Source: JAICLL01 sp035252155 (GTDB lineage Bacteria > Planctomycetota > Planctomycetia > Pirellulales > JAICIG01). Taken from it: DNA of 24,838 nucleotides. Within the stretch, counting starts at the first letter, position 1. Every line of letters starts with the position of its first letter. Below are positions 1 through 8,123 of this stretch, piece by piece. The notes beneath the pieces were generated by a model, which searched no databases, had not been told where the DNA came from, and saw nothing but the letters and a program-made list of their open reading frames with translations. The DNA lies in the NCBI GenBank assembly GCA_035252155.1, contig DATFDL010000398.1, forward strand, positions 1 to 24,838. Direction: 5' to 3'. The position numbers and the translations under genes are program-made.

Positions 1-1
1 G

Positions 2-3000
2 ACTGAAGGCGCGACTTTCAGCGGAACGCTGGCCACGTTCAACGACAGCACGACTACCGACACGGCCAGCACGTTTACGGCGCTCATCAATTGGGGCGAC
101 GGTACGAGTCAAACGACCGGTTCGGTGACCGCCAACACCGATGGCGGCTTCAACATCACCGGCTCGCACGTCTATACCGAAGACGTGGGAATCGGCACCG
201 TCAGCGTCGTGGTCATCGATGCGCAGAGCAATAAGACGACCGTCACCAGTACGGCCACAGTGAGCGAGGCCGACTTTACGTCTTCGGGTACGACAATCGC
301 GCTGACCGAGGGCAACTCGTTCAGCGGCTCGGTCGGCACGTTCAACGATGCCGACGACGCGGGCAACGCCAATAAGTTCGTGGCCAGCATCAACTGGGGC
401 GACGGCAGCAGCGTGACCACGACTTCGGTGACTGCCAACGGCACCAACGGATTCAGCGTCGCGAGCAGCCACACTTACGCCGACGAAGGGACGTTCACGG
501 TTACCGCGACGATTTCAGAAATCGGCGGCTCCACGAGCTCGCCCACCGCCGGCGCGATCGGCGTGATCACCAGCTCGGCGGTGGTGGCCGAAGCCGATTC
601 GTTCACCGGCACCGCCACGGCCATCAGCGCCACCGAAGGATCGACCTTCTCGGGCAACCTGGCCACGTTCACCGATAGCGACACCGCCACCCCGGCCAGC
701 GACCTTACCGCCACCATCGACTGGGGCGATGGAACGACCCTTGATACGGTCGCGGTGAACGGCGGCAATGGTAATTTCACGGTAGCCGGCAGCCATGTCT
801 ACAGCGACGAAGGCACGTTCAGCGGCGTGAAGGTCACGCTGGCCGAAAAATCGCCCGGCACCGCCTCGGCCTCGGCCACCACCACAGCGACCGTGGCCGA
901 AAGCGATTCGTTCACCGGCGCGGCGCGGACAGTTACCGCCAGTCAGGCCGCCACCGTCTCGGGCGCCACCGTGGCCACGTTCACCGATAGCAATCACGCG
1001 ACGACGGCCAACCAACTTTCGGCCACGATCAACTGGGGCGATGGCACGAGTGGCACCGGAACGGTGAGCGGCTCGAACGGCAATTTTTCAGTCGCCGGCA
1101 GTCACACGTACACCGCGTCCGGCAGCTTCGCGGTGACGGTGCAGTTGACGGAGAGTTCACCTGGCACTGCGAGCGCCACCGTGACGAATAGCTCGGCCGT
1201 TGTGCTTGACCCCGATTTCACGGCCACCGCCGCCACCGTCGCGTCGCCGTCCGAGGGAACCGCGCTGGCCACCACCACGTCACTGGGCACCTTCGCCGAT
1301 CCCGATGGCAGCACGTCTGCTTCGGACTACACGGCCACTATCGACTGGGGCGACGGCAGCAGCTCCACCACCGGCTCGGTAAGCGCCGATGGTAGCGGCG
1401 GCTTTAGCGTAACCGTCGGCCACACCTACGCCGACGAAGGCACATTCACCGCGACCGTGATGGTGTCGCTGACTGGCACTTTGGTTGGCATTTTCGCCAA
1501 CACCATCAGCGTGGCCGACGCCGATACGACACTGACCGGCACCGGCGCGATGGTCACGGCCACCGAACAGTCGTCGTTCACCAGCCAGCTTGCCACCTTC
1601 ACCGACAACAACACCACCGCCGATCCGGCCGACTTCACCGCCGTGATCGATTGGGGCGACGGCACGAGCGCGACCACCACTTCGGTGACGGGCGGCGCCG
1701 GCACACTGACCATTTCTGGCAGCCACACCTATGCCGACGAAGGCACATTCACCCCGACCATCACGCTAAGCGATCCGGGCGGTTCGACGGCTTCGGCCAC
1801 GGCCACAATCCATGTCGCCGATGCCGATAGCCTGACGGCAACGCCCGGCACCATTTCGCTGACCGAGGGCAGCACGTTCAGCGGCAACGTCGCCACATTT
1901 ACAGATACCGATACGAACACAGCGGCCAGCGACTTCAAGGCCACCATCGACTGGGGCGACGGCAAGACCGACACCGTCTCGGTGACCGGCTCGGCGGGCA
2001 ACTTCACGGTGCCCGGCACTCACCTCTATGCCGACGATGGATCGTATACCGTCAAGGTGACGATTGCCGACGACGGCACCGGCGCCGCGACCGCCACGAC
2101 GACTTTCACCGCGACGGTGGCCGAGGTCGATCTGTCGGGCACGGCCGATACGATCACCGCGACCGAGGGGACGGCCTTTAGCGGCACCGTGGCCACCTTT
2201 ACCGACACCGGCAGCCCGGATACCGGAGCGAACTATCACGCGACGATCAATTGGGGCGACGGCAACACCACCAGTGGCACGGTCAGCAGTGTGGGCGGCA
2301 ACCTAGTGGTGAGCGGCAACCACACGTACAGCGACGAAGGAACGTACACGACTTCGGTGACCATTACTGAAGTCGATGCCTCGGCGACGGCCTCGGCCAG
2401 CGGCGTATTTACGGTGGCCGACGCCGACCAACTGACGGCCACAGCGGTCAGCGCTTCGGCCACCGAGGGCGTCACGTTCAGCGGCAATCTGGCGACGTTC
2501 ACCGATACCGATCTTTCGACGCCCGCCAGCGACTTTGCCATCACCATCGTGTGGGGCGATGGCAGCTCTTCGAGTGGCTCGGTGAGCGGCTCGGCCGGCA
2601 ATTTTGTGGTGCAAGGCAGCCATGTTTATGCCGACGAAGGCTCGTTCTCGGCAATCGTGACCATCAAGGACAAGCTAGGTACGGCAGCGGCGACCGTCAC
2701 AGCGGCGGCCACGGTGGCCGAGGCGGACGTGCTTACCGCCGGCACTGCCACGGCGATCACCGCCACCAGCGGCGCCACCTTCAACGGCACCGTCGCCACC
2801 TTTACCGACAGCAACGCGGCCGCCGTCGCCGGCGATTTCACGGCCAACATCAACTGGGGCGATGGCACAAGCTCAACCGGCAGTGTGACGTTGGCCAATG
2901 GCACCTTGAGCGTCGCGGGTTCGCACGTTTACGCCCAAGCCGGCAGCGAGACCGTCAGCGTGACGCTCGCCGACGACAGCCCCGGCACGGCCACAGCCAC

Positions 3001-3330
3001 GGCGACCACCACGGCCACCGTGACGGCCTCTTCGCTCTCGGCCGTGGGTGTGCCGGTCTCGGTGCCCACGGGAACCACCGTCAGCAGCGCCACCGTGGCC
3101 ACGTTCACTGACAGTGCCGGCAATCAGCCGGTTGGCAATTACACCGCCACGATCGACTGGGGCGACGGCACTACGTCGACCGGCACAATCGCCGCCAACA
3201 GCGGCGGCAACGGCTTCACGGTCACGGGATCGCACTCGTACTTTTCGCCCGGCGACCGGCAACTGACGATTACGATCAGCACGACCGGCGGTGTGTCGAC
3301 GCAGGCGGTGACGACCGCCACGATCGGCAG
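2..3330 (+). repeat. Tandem ~100-residue protein repeat array (11 WGDG units)
   Basis: The Trp codon of the WGDG motif falls at 92, 395, 722, 1034, 1346, 1652, 1952, 2252, 2552, 2855 and 3158. Unit lengths are therefore 303, 327, 312, 312, 306, 300, 300, 300, 303 and 303 bases. The units are similar in protein but clearly diverged in DNA, so this is an old duplication series under protein-level selection rather than a recent DNA expansion. The array continues upstream of the window. Confidence 0.9.
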
Positions 3331-4003
3331 CAGCACCGAGCGGTTCGTGGCCCAGGTCTATCGCGATCTCTTGAAACGTGAGGCCGAGCCGCAAGGCGAA
3401 GAGTACTGGACGAACCTGATCAACAGCGGCCACACACGGGCCGAGGAAACGCTCAACATCGAGCGGAGCATCGAGTATCGGCACGACCTGGTCGAAGGAA
3501 TTTTCCAGCTTTATCTGCACCGGCAGGCCGATCCGACGGCACTCGATCTATCGAGCGCTTTCCTATTGACCGGCACGCCGGAACAGTTAAGCGGTGTCTT
3601 GGTGAGTTCTCCGGAATACTTCCAGAACCGCGGCGGCGGCACGAATCAGGGCTTTTTGAACGCCCTCTATTCCGACGCCTTGAATCGCTCGATCGACTCG
3701 GGGGCGATGGCCGCGTTGGCCGGCGACGACTTTAGTAATCTCACGGCCCGGCAGCAGGCGGCCGCGGCGGTCTTCGGCGGCAGCGAATACTTGTCAGACC
3801 TGGTGAGCTCGCCCAACGGTCGCGGCAACAATTCGTTCGCCAGCCAGGTCACGTTCGGCTGGTATCAGGCCTACCTGGGCCGCGACGCCGGCACGAGCGA
3901 AGTGTCGCAAGACGTCAAGTCGCTGCAGTCGGGCAGCACCGACTTCCAGGTGCAGGCCAACATCATCGGCTCCGACGAATACTTTGCCCGGTTCGGATCT
4001 TAA
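2..4003 (+). CDS. Giant secreted repeat protein with PKD-like WGDG repeats and C-terminal DUF4214-like domain (5' partial)
   Basis: The reading frame is open from base 2, so the gene starts before the window; the first internal ATG (125) is not its start. At least 11 tandem units of about 100 residues are visible. Each has a TEGxxFSGxxATFTD stretch, then ATIxWGDG, then a GSHTYADEGTF stretch ending in beta-strand-like TVTVT. This layout resembles PKD/immunoglobulin-like surface repeats. The visible repeats are rich in Thr, Ser, Gly, Ala and Asp, very poor in Lys and Arg, and the visible protein has no cysteine, as expected for an exported protein. The last ~220 residues (from about 3338) differ: helical and Arg/Glu-rich, with FVAQVYRDLLKREAEPQG and a later YQAYLGRDAG, typical of DUF4214 modules at the C-termini of planctomycete extracellular proteins. 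A role in adhesion or cell-surface architecture is inferred. The stop is TAA at 4001-4003. Confidence 0.85.
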   Translation, partial: TEGATFSGTLATFNDSTTTDTASTFTALINWGDGTSQTTGSVTANTDGGFNITGSHVYTEDVGIGTVSVVVIDAQSNKTTVTSTATVSEADFTSSGTTIALTEGNSFSGSVGTFNDADDAGNANKFVASINWGDGSSVTTTSVTANGTNGFSVASSHTYADEGTFTVTATISEIGGSTSSPTAGAIGVITSSAVVAEADSFTGTATAISATEGSTFSGNLATFTDSDTATPASDLTATIDWGDGTTLDTVAVNGGNGNFTVAGSHVYSDEGTFSGVKVTLAEKSPGTASASATTTATVAESDSFTGAARTVTASQAATVSGATVATFTDSNHATTANQLSATINWGDGTSGTGTVSGSNGNFSVAGSHTYTASGSFAVTVQLTESSPGTASATVTNSSAVVLDPDFTATAATVASPSEGTALATTTSLGTFADPDGSTSASDYTATIDWGDGSSSTTGSVSADGSGGFSVTVGHTYADEGTFTATVMVSLTGTLVGIFANTISVADADTTLTGTGAMVTATEQSSFTSQLATFTDNNTTADPADFTAVIDWGDGTSATTTSVTGGAGTLTISGSHTYADEGTFTPTITLSDPGGSTASATATIHVADADSLTATPGTISLTEGSTFSGNVATFTDTDTNTAASDFKATIDWGDGKTDTVSVTGSAGNFTVPGTHLYADDGSYTVKVTIADDGTGAATATTTFTATVAEVDLSGTADTITATEGTAFSGTVATFTDTGSPDTGANYHATINWGDGNTTSGTVSSVGGNLVVSGNHTYSDEGTYTTSVTITEVDASATASASGVFTVADADQLTATAVSASATEGVTFSGNLATFTDTDLSTPASDFAITIVWGDGSSSSGSVSGSAGNFVVQGSHVYADEGSFSAIVTIKDKLGTAAATVTAAATVAEADVLTAGTATAITATSGATFNGTVATFTDSNAAAVAGDFTANINWGDGTSSTGSVTLANGTLSVAGSHVYAQAGSETVSVTLADDSPGTATATATTTATVTASSLSAVGVPVSVPTGTTVSSATVATFTDSAGNQPVGNYTATIDWGDGTTSTGTIAANSGGNGFTVTGSHSYFSPGDRQLTITISTTGGVSTQAVTTATIGSSTERFVAQVYRDLLKREAEPQGEEYWTNLINSGHTRAEETLNIERSIEYRHDLVEGIFQLYLHRQADPTALDLSSAFLLTGTPEQLSGVLVSSPEYFQNRGGGTNQGFLNALYSDALNRSIDSGAMAALAGDDFSNLTARQQAAAAVFGGSEYLSDLVSSPNGRGNNSFASQVTFGWYQAYLGRDAGTSEVSQDVKSLQSGSTDFQVQANIIGSDEYFARFGS

Positions 4004-4024
4004 TCACGGACGGATGCGGTCCAA

Positions 4025-4048
4025 GGTAGACCCGGCCTTGTGCCGGGC
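4025..4048 (-). repeat. Dispersed CCGGC palindrome, inverted copy; possible terminator
   Basis: A 6-bp hairpin CCCGGC / GCCGGG with loop CTTGT lies 27 bases after the stop of the repeat protein. Read on the minus strand it becomes GCCCGGCACAAGGCCGGGTC followed by TACC. This closely resembles the plus-strand copies at 4191 and 20190, so it is probably a dispersed repeat. No T-run follows, so a terminator role is only possible. Confidence 0.5.
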
Positions 4049-4088
4049 ATTAAGGATTCGCGTCGAGAATCTCAGCCAGACTACAGCC

Positions 4089-4185
4089 CAGCCGGGGCAT
4101 CGTTACACTCTTCCCCAGCCACCCGCCGCTGGCGGGCAAACCGGGGCGTTGCTAGACTCGGCCCCAGCCGCCGGCCTGAAAACTG
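4089..4185 (+). repeat. Diverged tandem pair of ~49-bp repeat units
   Basis: Two neighbouring units start with CCGGGGC at 4092 and 4141. Each runs through a GTTxCTAxACTC-like stretch into CCCCAGCC and a GC-rich tail. Their spacing is 49 bases. The first unit also holds a CCCGCC-GCT-GGCGGG hairpin (4122-4136). Parts of the unit recur on the opposite strand at 24740-24814. Together with the palindromes on either side, this fills the 227-base gap between the surface protein and the arabinofuranosidase, and no gene is seen there. Confidence 0.5.
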
Positions 4186-4190
4186 CCGCG

Positions 4191-4215
4191 GCCGGCCATA
4201 AGGTCCGGGGCTACC
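4191..4215 (+). repeat. Dispersed CCGGCC palindrome, direct copy
   Basis: This 25-base unit begins GCCGGCCATAAGGTCCGGGG and ends in CTACC. It differs at only two of 25 positions from the unit at 20190-20214, about 16 kb away. It lies 16 bases before the start codon of the arabinofuranosidase gene. Confidence 0.6.
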
Positions 4216-4230
4216 CCGATCGATCACCGC

Positions 4231-6762
4231 ATGCTGCACAATTCGATGATCCGCTTGCCGCGCTTTCTCGCCTTGATTCTTTGCCTCGCCGGTTCGGTCC
4301 GATTGTCGGCCGAAGAGGCGACGATCCACATCGATGCCCGACGCGTGTTGGGAGAAATCAGCCCGTATCTGACCGGGGCGTGCATCGAGGATGTCAATCA
4401 CGAGATCTATGGCGGCATCTATAGCCAGATGGTGTTCGGCGAAAGTTTTCAGGAGCCGTCGCCGGCCGCGCCGGTCCATCGCTTCAAGGCATATGGCGGA
4501 AAATGGGAGCTGCGCGACGATGAAGTGTGGGCCGCCGCGGCGGCTGGTCCCACCTTGGTGAGCGAGCAGCCGGCTTTCGCCGATGGCCGGGCCGGTGTCG
4601 AGATTTATTTCAGCGACCGGCAGCCGGGCAATGCTGGATTGATCGTCAGGCTCGCCCGGCCGGGACTCGGCGCCGACAATTTCGATGGCTATGAGGTGTC
4701 GCTCGACCCGCAAGCACAGGTGTTGCGGCTCGGTCGACACCGGCGCAACTGGCAGCTCTTCAAAGACACGCCCTATCAAGTGCCGCGGGAGAAATGGATC
4801 TCCCTGTCCATCGAGCTGAAGGGCCACGCCATCGCCGTCTCGGTCGATGGCCAATACGTGGTCGAGTACGAAGACCGCCAGCAGCCGCTCGAAACGGGAA
4901 CGGTGGCTTTGAGACCTTGGCAACGCGAAGCACGGTTCCGCAATCTCTGGATCGAAACCGGCGGCGCGCGTCGCAAGCTGGCGTTTGAGCCGGCGGCAAA
5001 CGACCGCGGCCAGGTCAGTGGCATGTGGCGATCTTTGGAACGCGGCACGGCGAGCGGGCGGTTCGAGTTGACGACCGATCGGCCGTTCGTCGGCGCCCAG
5101 AGCCAGCAGATCGCGTTCGCTTCGGGCGAAGGCGAAGTCGGTGTCGAAAACCAGGGATTGAACCGCCAGGGACTGTGCTTTATCGCTCGGCGATCCTACG
5201 AGGGCCACCTCTGGGCGCGGGCCGCCACGTCGACCGGCCTGCGGATCTCGTTGGAAAGTCGCGATGGCTCACGTTCCTACGCCGCGGCCCAGGTGGCGGT
5301 CGAGGACGGCGATGAGTGGCAACGGCTGGAGTTCACGCTGACGCCCGACGCGGACGATGCCAGCGGGCGGCTGGCGGTGTCGCTCGCACAGCCGGGCGCG
5401 GTGACGTTAGGGCATGTATTCTTGCAGCCGGGCACATGGGGGCGATTGGCAGCCACTGGCGAAACGAAAGGCGGCGAAGCTCGCTCGAAGTATTTGCCCG
5501 ATCGCAAGGACGTAGTCGAGGGACTGCAGGCGCAGGGCCTGACGATGCTCCGCTATGGCGGGTCGATGATCAATCATCCCGAATATCGTTGGAAAAAGAT
5601 GATTGGCCCGCGCGACCGCCGCCCGCCGACGGCCGGCACGTGGTATCCGTACTCGACGAATGGCTGGGGGATTCTGGATTTTCTCGATCTGTGCGAGGCG
5701 GCGGGCTTTTTGGGCATTCCGGCGCTCAACATGGGCGAATCGCCCGGCGACCTGGCCGACTTTGTCGAGTACGTGAACGGCCCGGCCGACAGTGCTTGGG
5801 GACGCCGGCGGGCCGATGACGGCCATCCCCGGCCCTATGATCTGCGGTACATCGAGCTTGGCAACGAAGAGCGCGTCGATGCGGCTTACTACGAGAAATT
5901 CAAGCCGCTGGCTGAGGCGATTTGGGCCAAGGACCGGAACATCGTGATTATCGTCGGCGACTTTGTTTACGACCACCCCATCAACGACCCGCTGAACTTC
6001 ACGGGCGCCGCCTCGCGGATCACCGGCCTAGCCGGGCACCAACAGATTCTGCGGCTTGCCCGAGAGCACGACCGCGAAGTTTGGTTCGACGTTCACATCG
6101 GCACCGACGGGCCGCTGCCGTCCCGTTCGCTGAGTGCCCTGCCGAGTTACGTGGAGGCGCTGGAGAAAATCGCGGGCGGGGCGCGGCACAAGGTGGTGGT
6201 GTTTGAGTTCAACGCCGGCAATCACGAATTCCGCCGGGCGTTGGGCAACGCCGAGGCGATCAATCTCATCGAGCGGCTCGGCGGGCGGGTTGCCATGGCC
6301 GCCTCGGCCAACTGTCTGCAAGTCGACGGCCAGAACGACAACGATTGGAACCAGGGCTTGCTCTTCATGAATCCGTGCCGGGTCTGGCCGCAGCCGCCGT
6401 ATTTTGTCACGCAAATGGTTGCCCGGCATTATCAGCCGGTGGTGGTCGAGGCACGGGCGGAAGGCGCGGGCGGCCAGCTCGACGTTTCGGCGAAGCGCAG
6501 CGCCGACGGCAAGACGCTGGTGTTGCAGGTGGTCAACCTTGGCGAGCACGACGCGCCGACGCGGCTGCGATTCGAAGGCTTTAGCCCTTCTAAGCCGATC
6601 GCGACCGTTGAAGAGCTCGCCGCGCCGCTCGACGCTGTGAACACCGCGGCCCAGCCCGACCACGTGAAACCGCGTAAGCGCGAGTGGCGGCACGAGCTTG
6701 CCGGGCAGGAAGCGGGGTATACGTTTCCGGCGAGATCGTTCACCGTGCTGCGGTTTAGGTGA
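4231..6762 (+). CDS. Secreted GH51-type alpha-L-arabinofuranosidase
   Basis: 843 residues. It is predicted to remove terminal alpha-L-arabinofuranosyl units from plant or algal polysaccharides outside the cytoplasm. The first ~27 residues form a signal peptide (hydrophobic LALILCLAGS, cleavage near LSA-EE). Next comes the GH51-style opening GEISPYLTGACIEDVNHEIYGG (about residues 41-62). A lectin-like beta domain follows (~80-250), then a carbohydrate-binding-like domain (~250-405), the catalytic barrel (~425-740) and a C-terminal beta domain. In clan GH-A terms, ELGNEE gives acid/base Glu546 and VVFEFNAGNHEF gives nucleophile Glu659. LRYGGSM near residue 441 is also typical. An in-frame ATG at 4246 gives a more usual signal peptide and may be the true start. 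No clear ribosome site is seen. It appears to be a single-gene unit. Family assignment is strong; exact substrate is not. Confidence 0.82.
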   Translation: MLHNSMIRLPRFLALILCLAGSVRLSAEEATIHIDARRVLGEISPYLTGACIEDVNHEIYGGIYSQMVFGESFQEPSPAAPVHRFKAYGGKWELRDDEVWAAAAAGPTLVSEQPAFADGRAGVEIYFSDRQPGNAGLIVRLARPGLGADNFDGYEVSLDPQAQVLRLGRHRRNWQLFKDTPYQVPREKWISLSIELKGHAIAVSVDGQYVVEYEDRQQPLETGTVALRPWQREARFRNLWIETGGARRKLAFEPAANDRGQVSGMWRSLERGTASGRFELTTDRPFVGAQSQQIAFASGEGEVGVENQGLNRQGLCFIARRSYEGHLWARAATSTGLRISLESRDGSRSYAAAQVAVEDGDEWQRLEFTLTPDADDASGRLAVSLAQPGAVTLGHVFLQPGTWGRLAATGETKGGEARSKYLPDRKDVVEGLQAQGLTMLRYGGSMINHPEYRWKKMIGPRDRRPPTAGTWYPYSTNGWGILDFLDLCEAAGFLGIPALNMGESPGDLADFVEYVNGPADSAWGRRRADDGHPRPYDLRYIELGNEERVDAAYYEKFKPLAEAIWAKDRNIVIIVGDFVYDHPINDPLNFTGAASRITGLAGHQQILRLAREHDREVWFDVHIGTDGPLPSRSLSALPSYVEALEKIAGGARHKVVVFEFNAGNHEFRRALGNAEAINLIERLGGRVAMAASANCLQVDGQNDNDWNQGLLFMNPCRVWPQPPYFVTQMVARHYQPVVVEARAEGAGGQLDVSAKRSADGKTLVLQVVNLGEHDAPTRLRFEGFSPSKPIATVEELAAPLDAVNTAAQPDHVKPRKREWRHELAGQEAGYTFPARSFTVLRFR

Positions 6763-6798
6763 GGGTTCGGTGATTACCATGTACGGCATGTCAAATTG

Positions 6799-6807
6799 TG
6801 GTACAAT
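6799..6807 (+). promoter_or_regulatory. Extended -10 promoter of the XRE islet
   Basis: TG at 6799-6800, one base, then TACAAT at 6802-6807 form an extended -10 element. No good -35 hexamer is seen at 16-18 bases. The expected transcription start is near 6813-6815, almost exactly at the GTG codon at 6814. If correct, the first islet gene would be read from a leaderless message. Confidence 0.4.
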
Positions 6808-6813
6808 TACCTT

Positions 6814-7482
6814 GTGTCGTACTTAAACGATCCCAACGAAGAACACGAAGTTGGGATTACCAATGCGCAGGAGAACAATCCGGATCCCGCAATAGCCGAG
6901 CTGACCAAACGGATGAACGCGGCGTTCGACGCGGGCCGTTACGCGGAAGCGGCCGCGATTGCTGTCAGCGTTACACAACGAAGCGTTCAGGAACTTCTGG
7001 AGACGTTCCTCCGGCACAAAGTGACGGTGCTGCGGCTAGACCATGAGGCGTTTGGTATCTACGCGGGGCAGATTGAGCCCACGTATGATCTGCAGGTAGA
7101 TGGCGCACTATCGGAAGTCGTAGCAGCGGCGACAGAATTTGGAAATCGTCATGCGCAACAGATGATCCTAATAGCGCGGCGGTTGAAGCCAGGAGAAACC
7201 GATCCGACGAGCCGGCTGGGGCTGACCATTGCACTTGGCGAGCCTACAAATGCGGGCGAAGCGGTTCAAATTGCGGAAATCGCGCGAGCATGCGGTTTTC
7301 TCGGCGCGACGTTCGCACCGAATCGGAATGGTAGTATCGTGGTTTATCATACGGAGAGTTTGGAGATGACGGAGGAGGAGTTTGAAAACGCTGCCATCTT
7401 TCTGCTTGACGCGATGGCTCAAGGATATCCACACCTCCAGTTCCAGGTTGAGAAATTCATTATCCACATGCCCCGGATATGA
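6814..7482 (+). CDS. Hypothetical protein, first gene of a three-gene XRE islet
   Basis: I do not recognise this family. From GTG 6814 it has 222 residues. A TTG at 6796 is also in frame but lies upstream of the likely -10 element, and the first in-frame ATG is at 6913. No start has a convincing ribosome site. The protein is soluble-looking, without signal peptide or membrane span. It has an acidic N-terminus, a helical Ala-rich part (KRMNAAFDAGRYAEAAAIA, ~residues 33-51 here) that could be a TPR-like helix pair, and a C-terminal half of alternating strands and helices ending FIIHMPRI. Base and codon use look less GC-biased than in the flanking genes, suggesting acquisition. Its TGA overlaps the next ATG by four bases, so the two are probably translated together. 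Confidence 0.65.
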   Translation: MSYLNDPNEEHEVGITNAQENNPDPAIAELTKRMNAAFDAGRYAEAAAIAVSVTQRSVQELLETFLRHKVTVLRLDHEAFGIYAGQIEPTYDLQVDGALSEVVAAATEFGNRHAQQMILIARRLKPGETDPTSRLGLTIALGEPTNAGEAVQIAEIARACGFLGATFAPNRNGSIVVYHTESLEMTEEEFENAAIFLLDAMAQGYPHLQFQVEKFIIHMPRI

Positions 7483-7742
7483 GCGATTCCAGATCAACCG
7501 ACGACGTAATGCGGGCCATAAACGAACGTGCGAAAGCTCAGGGCCGCTTCCTGACATACTCGTTCTCGGAGATCCCACGATCACCGGGTTCAATAGTTGA
7601 GCGGCCGGACACCGCAGAATCGGACGAGCGCATTCGTAGGGTGCAGGAATACATCGCACGTGTCAGGCAAAATCAGCCGATTGTGGTCACGCCCGGGGAG
7701 GGGACTTTGCCACGCATCGAGCGAATAGCGGCTGATCGTTGA
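7479..7742 (+). CDS. Small hypothetical protein, second gene of the XRE islet
   Basis: 87 residues, not recognised. The start ATG overlaps the upstream stop (ATGA), and its own TGA overlaps the TTG start of the next gene (TTGA), so it sits tightly coupled between two genes. It is charged and hydrophilic, with no membrane span. A helix-prone segment (ERIRRVQEYIARVRQNQ, ~residues 50-66) is followed by a proline- and glycine-containing strand-like tail. A small partner or antitoxin-like adaptor role would fit the context but is only a guess. Confidence 0.6.
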   Translation: MSDSRSTDDVMRAINERAKAQGRFLTYSFSEIPRSPGSIVERPDTAESDERIRRVQEYIARVRQNQPIVVTPGEGTLPRIERIAADR

Positions 7743-8068
7743 TCCAAACGAAGTCAATCGCGGGTGTTGAATTAGCGGCTTCTAGCCAGGAGGGACATGA
7801 TCGACTACGCGCGATCCGAGAGAACGTTCAGCGAGAGTTTCCACCGCGCGACCCGCGGCGGTTGACGCCGGCCACATCGGGGGTTGGAGCGCAAATTCGT
7901 GCGGCACGCGAGACTCAGGGCATGACCTGGTACGCGGTGGCGAAGCGGGCCGGCATCCCGAATCCAAGCACGATTCGTGACATCGAGTATGGCCGCGACA
8001 CGAAGCTCTCCAGCGTCGAGGCAGTGGCCCACGCACTCGGTTTGCGGTTGGAATTGGTAGAGGCATAA
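7739..8068 (+). CDS. XRE-family helix-turn-helix regulator, third gene of the islet
   Basis: 109 residues from TTG 7739. The C-terminal half is a Cro/C1-type (HTH_3) DNA-binding domain: IRAARETQGMTWYAVAKRAG, then IPNPSTIRDIEYGRDTKLS and VEAVAHALGLRLELVEA. The recognition helix is around NPSTIRDIE. In such families the protein binds its own promoter, often as an antitoxin or phage-type repressor, so autoregulation of this islet is likely but inferred. The N-terminal 50 residues look unlike a folded domain. A second possible TTG start at 7862 would give a 68-residue protein holding just the HTH, coupled to the mini-ORF at 7797-7865. The true N-terminus is therefore uncertain. Confidence 0.75.
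   Translation: MIQTKSIAGVELAASSQEGHDRLRAIRENVQREFPPRDPRRLTPATSGVGAQIRAARETQGMTWYAVAKRAGIPNPSTIRDIEYGRDTKLSSVEAVAHALGLRLELVEA
7797..7865 (+). other. Possible 22-codon ORF with strong ribosome site inside the XRE gene
   Basis: In another frame of the XRE gene, an AGGAGG at 7788-7793 sits three bases before ATG 7797, the best ribosome-binding site in the islet. The ORF ends at TGA 7863-7865, which overlaps a TTG at 7862 in the XRE frame. Either this is a coupling peptide for a short XRE protein, or a frameshift has separated the original N-terminus from the HTH. Coding is not proven. Confidence 0.3.
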
Positions 8069-8123
8069 TTCGCCGCGGGTAGCGTATACTTAAGGGAACG
8101 CCGCTCGCCGCGCCTTAGGTCTT

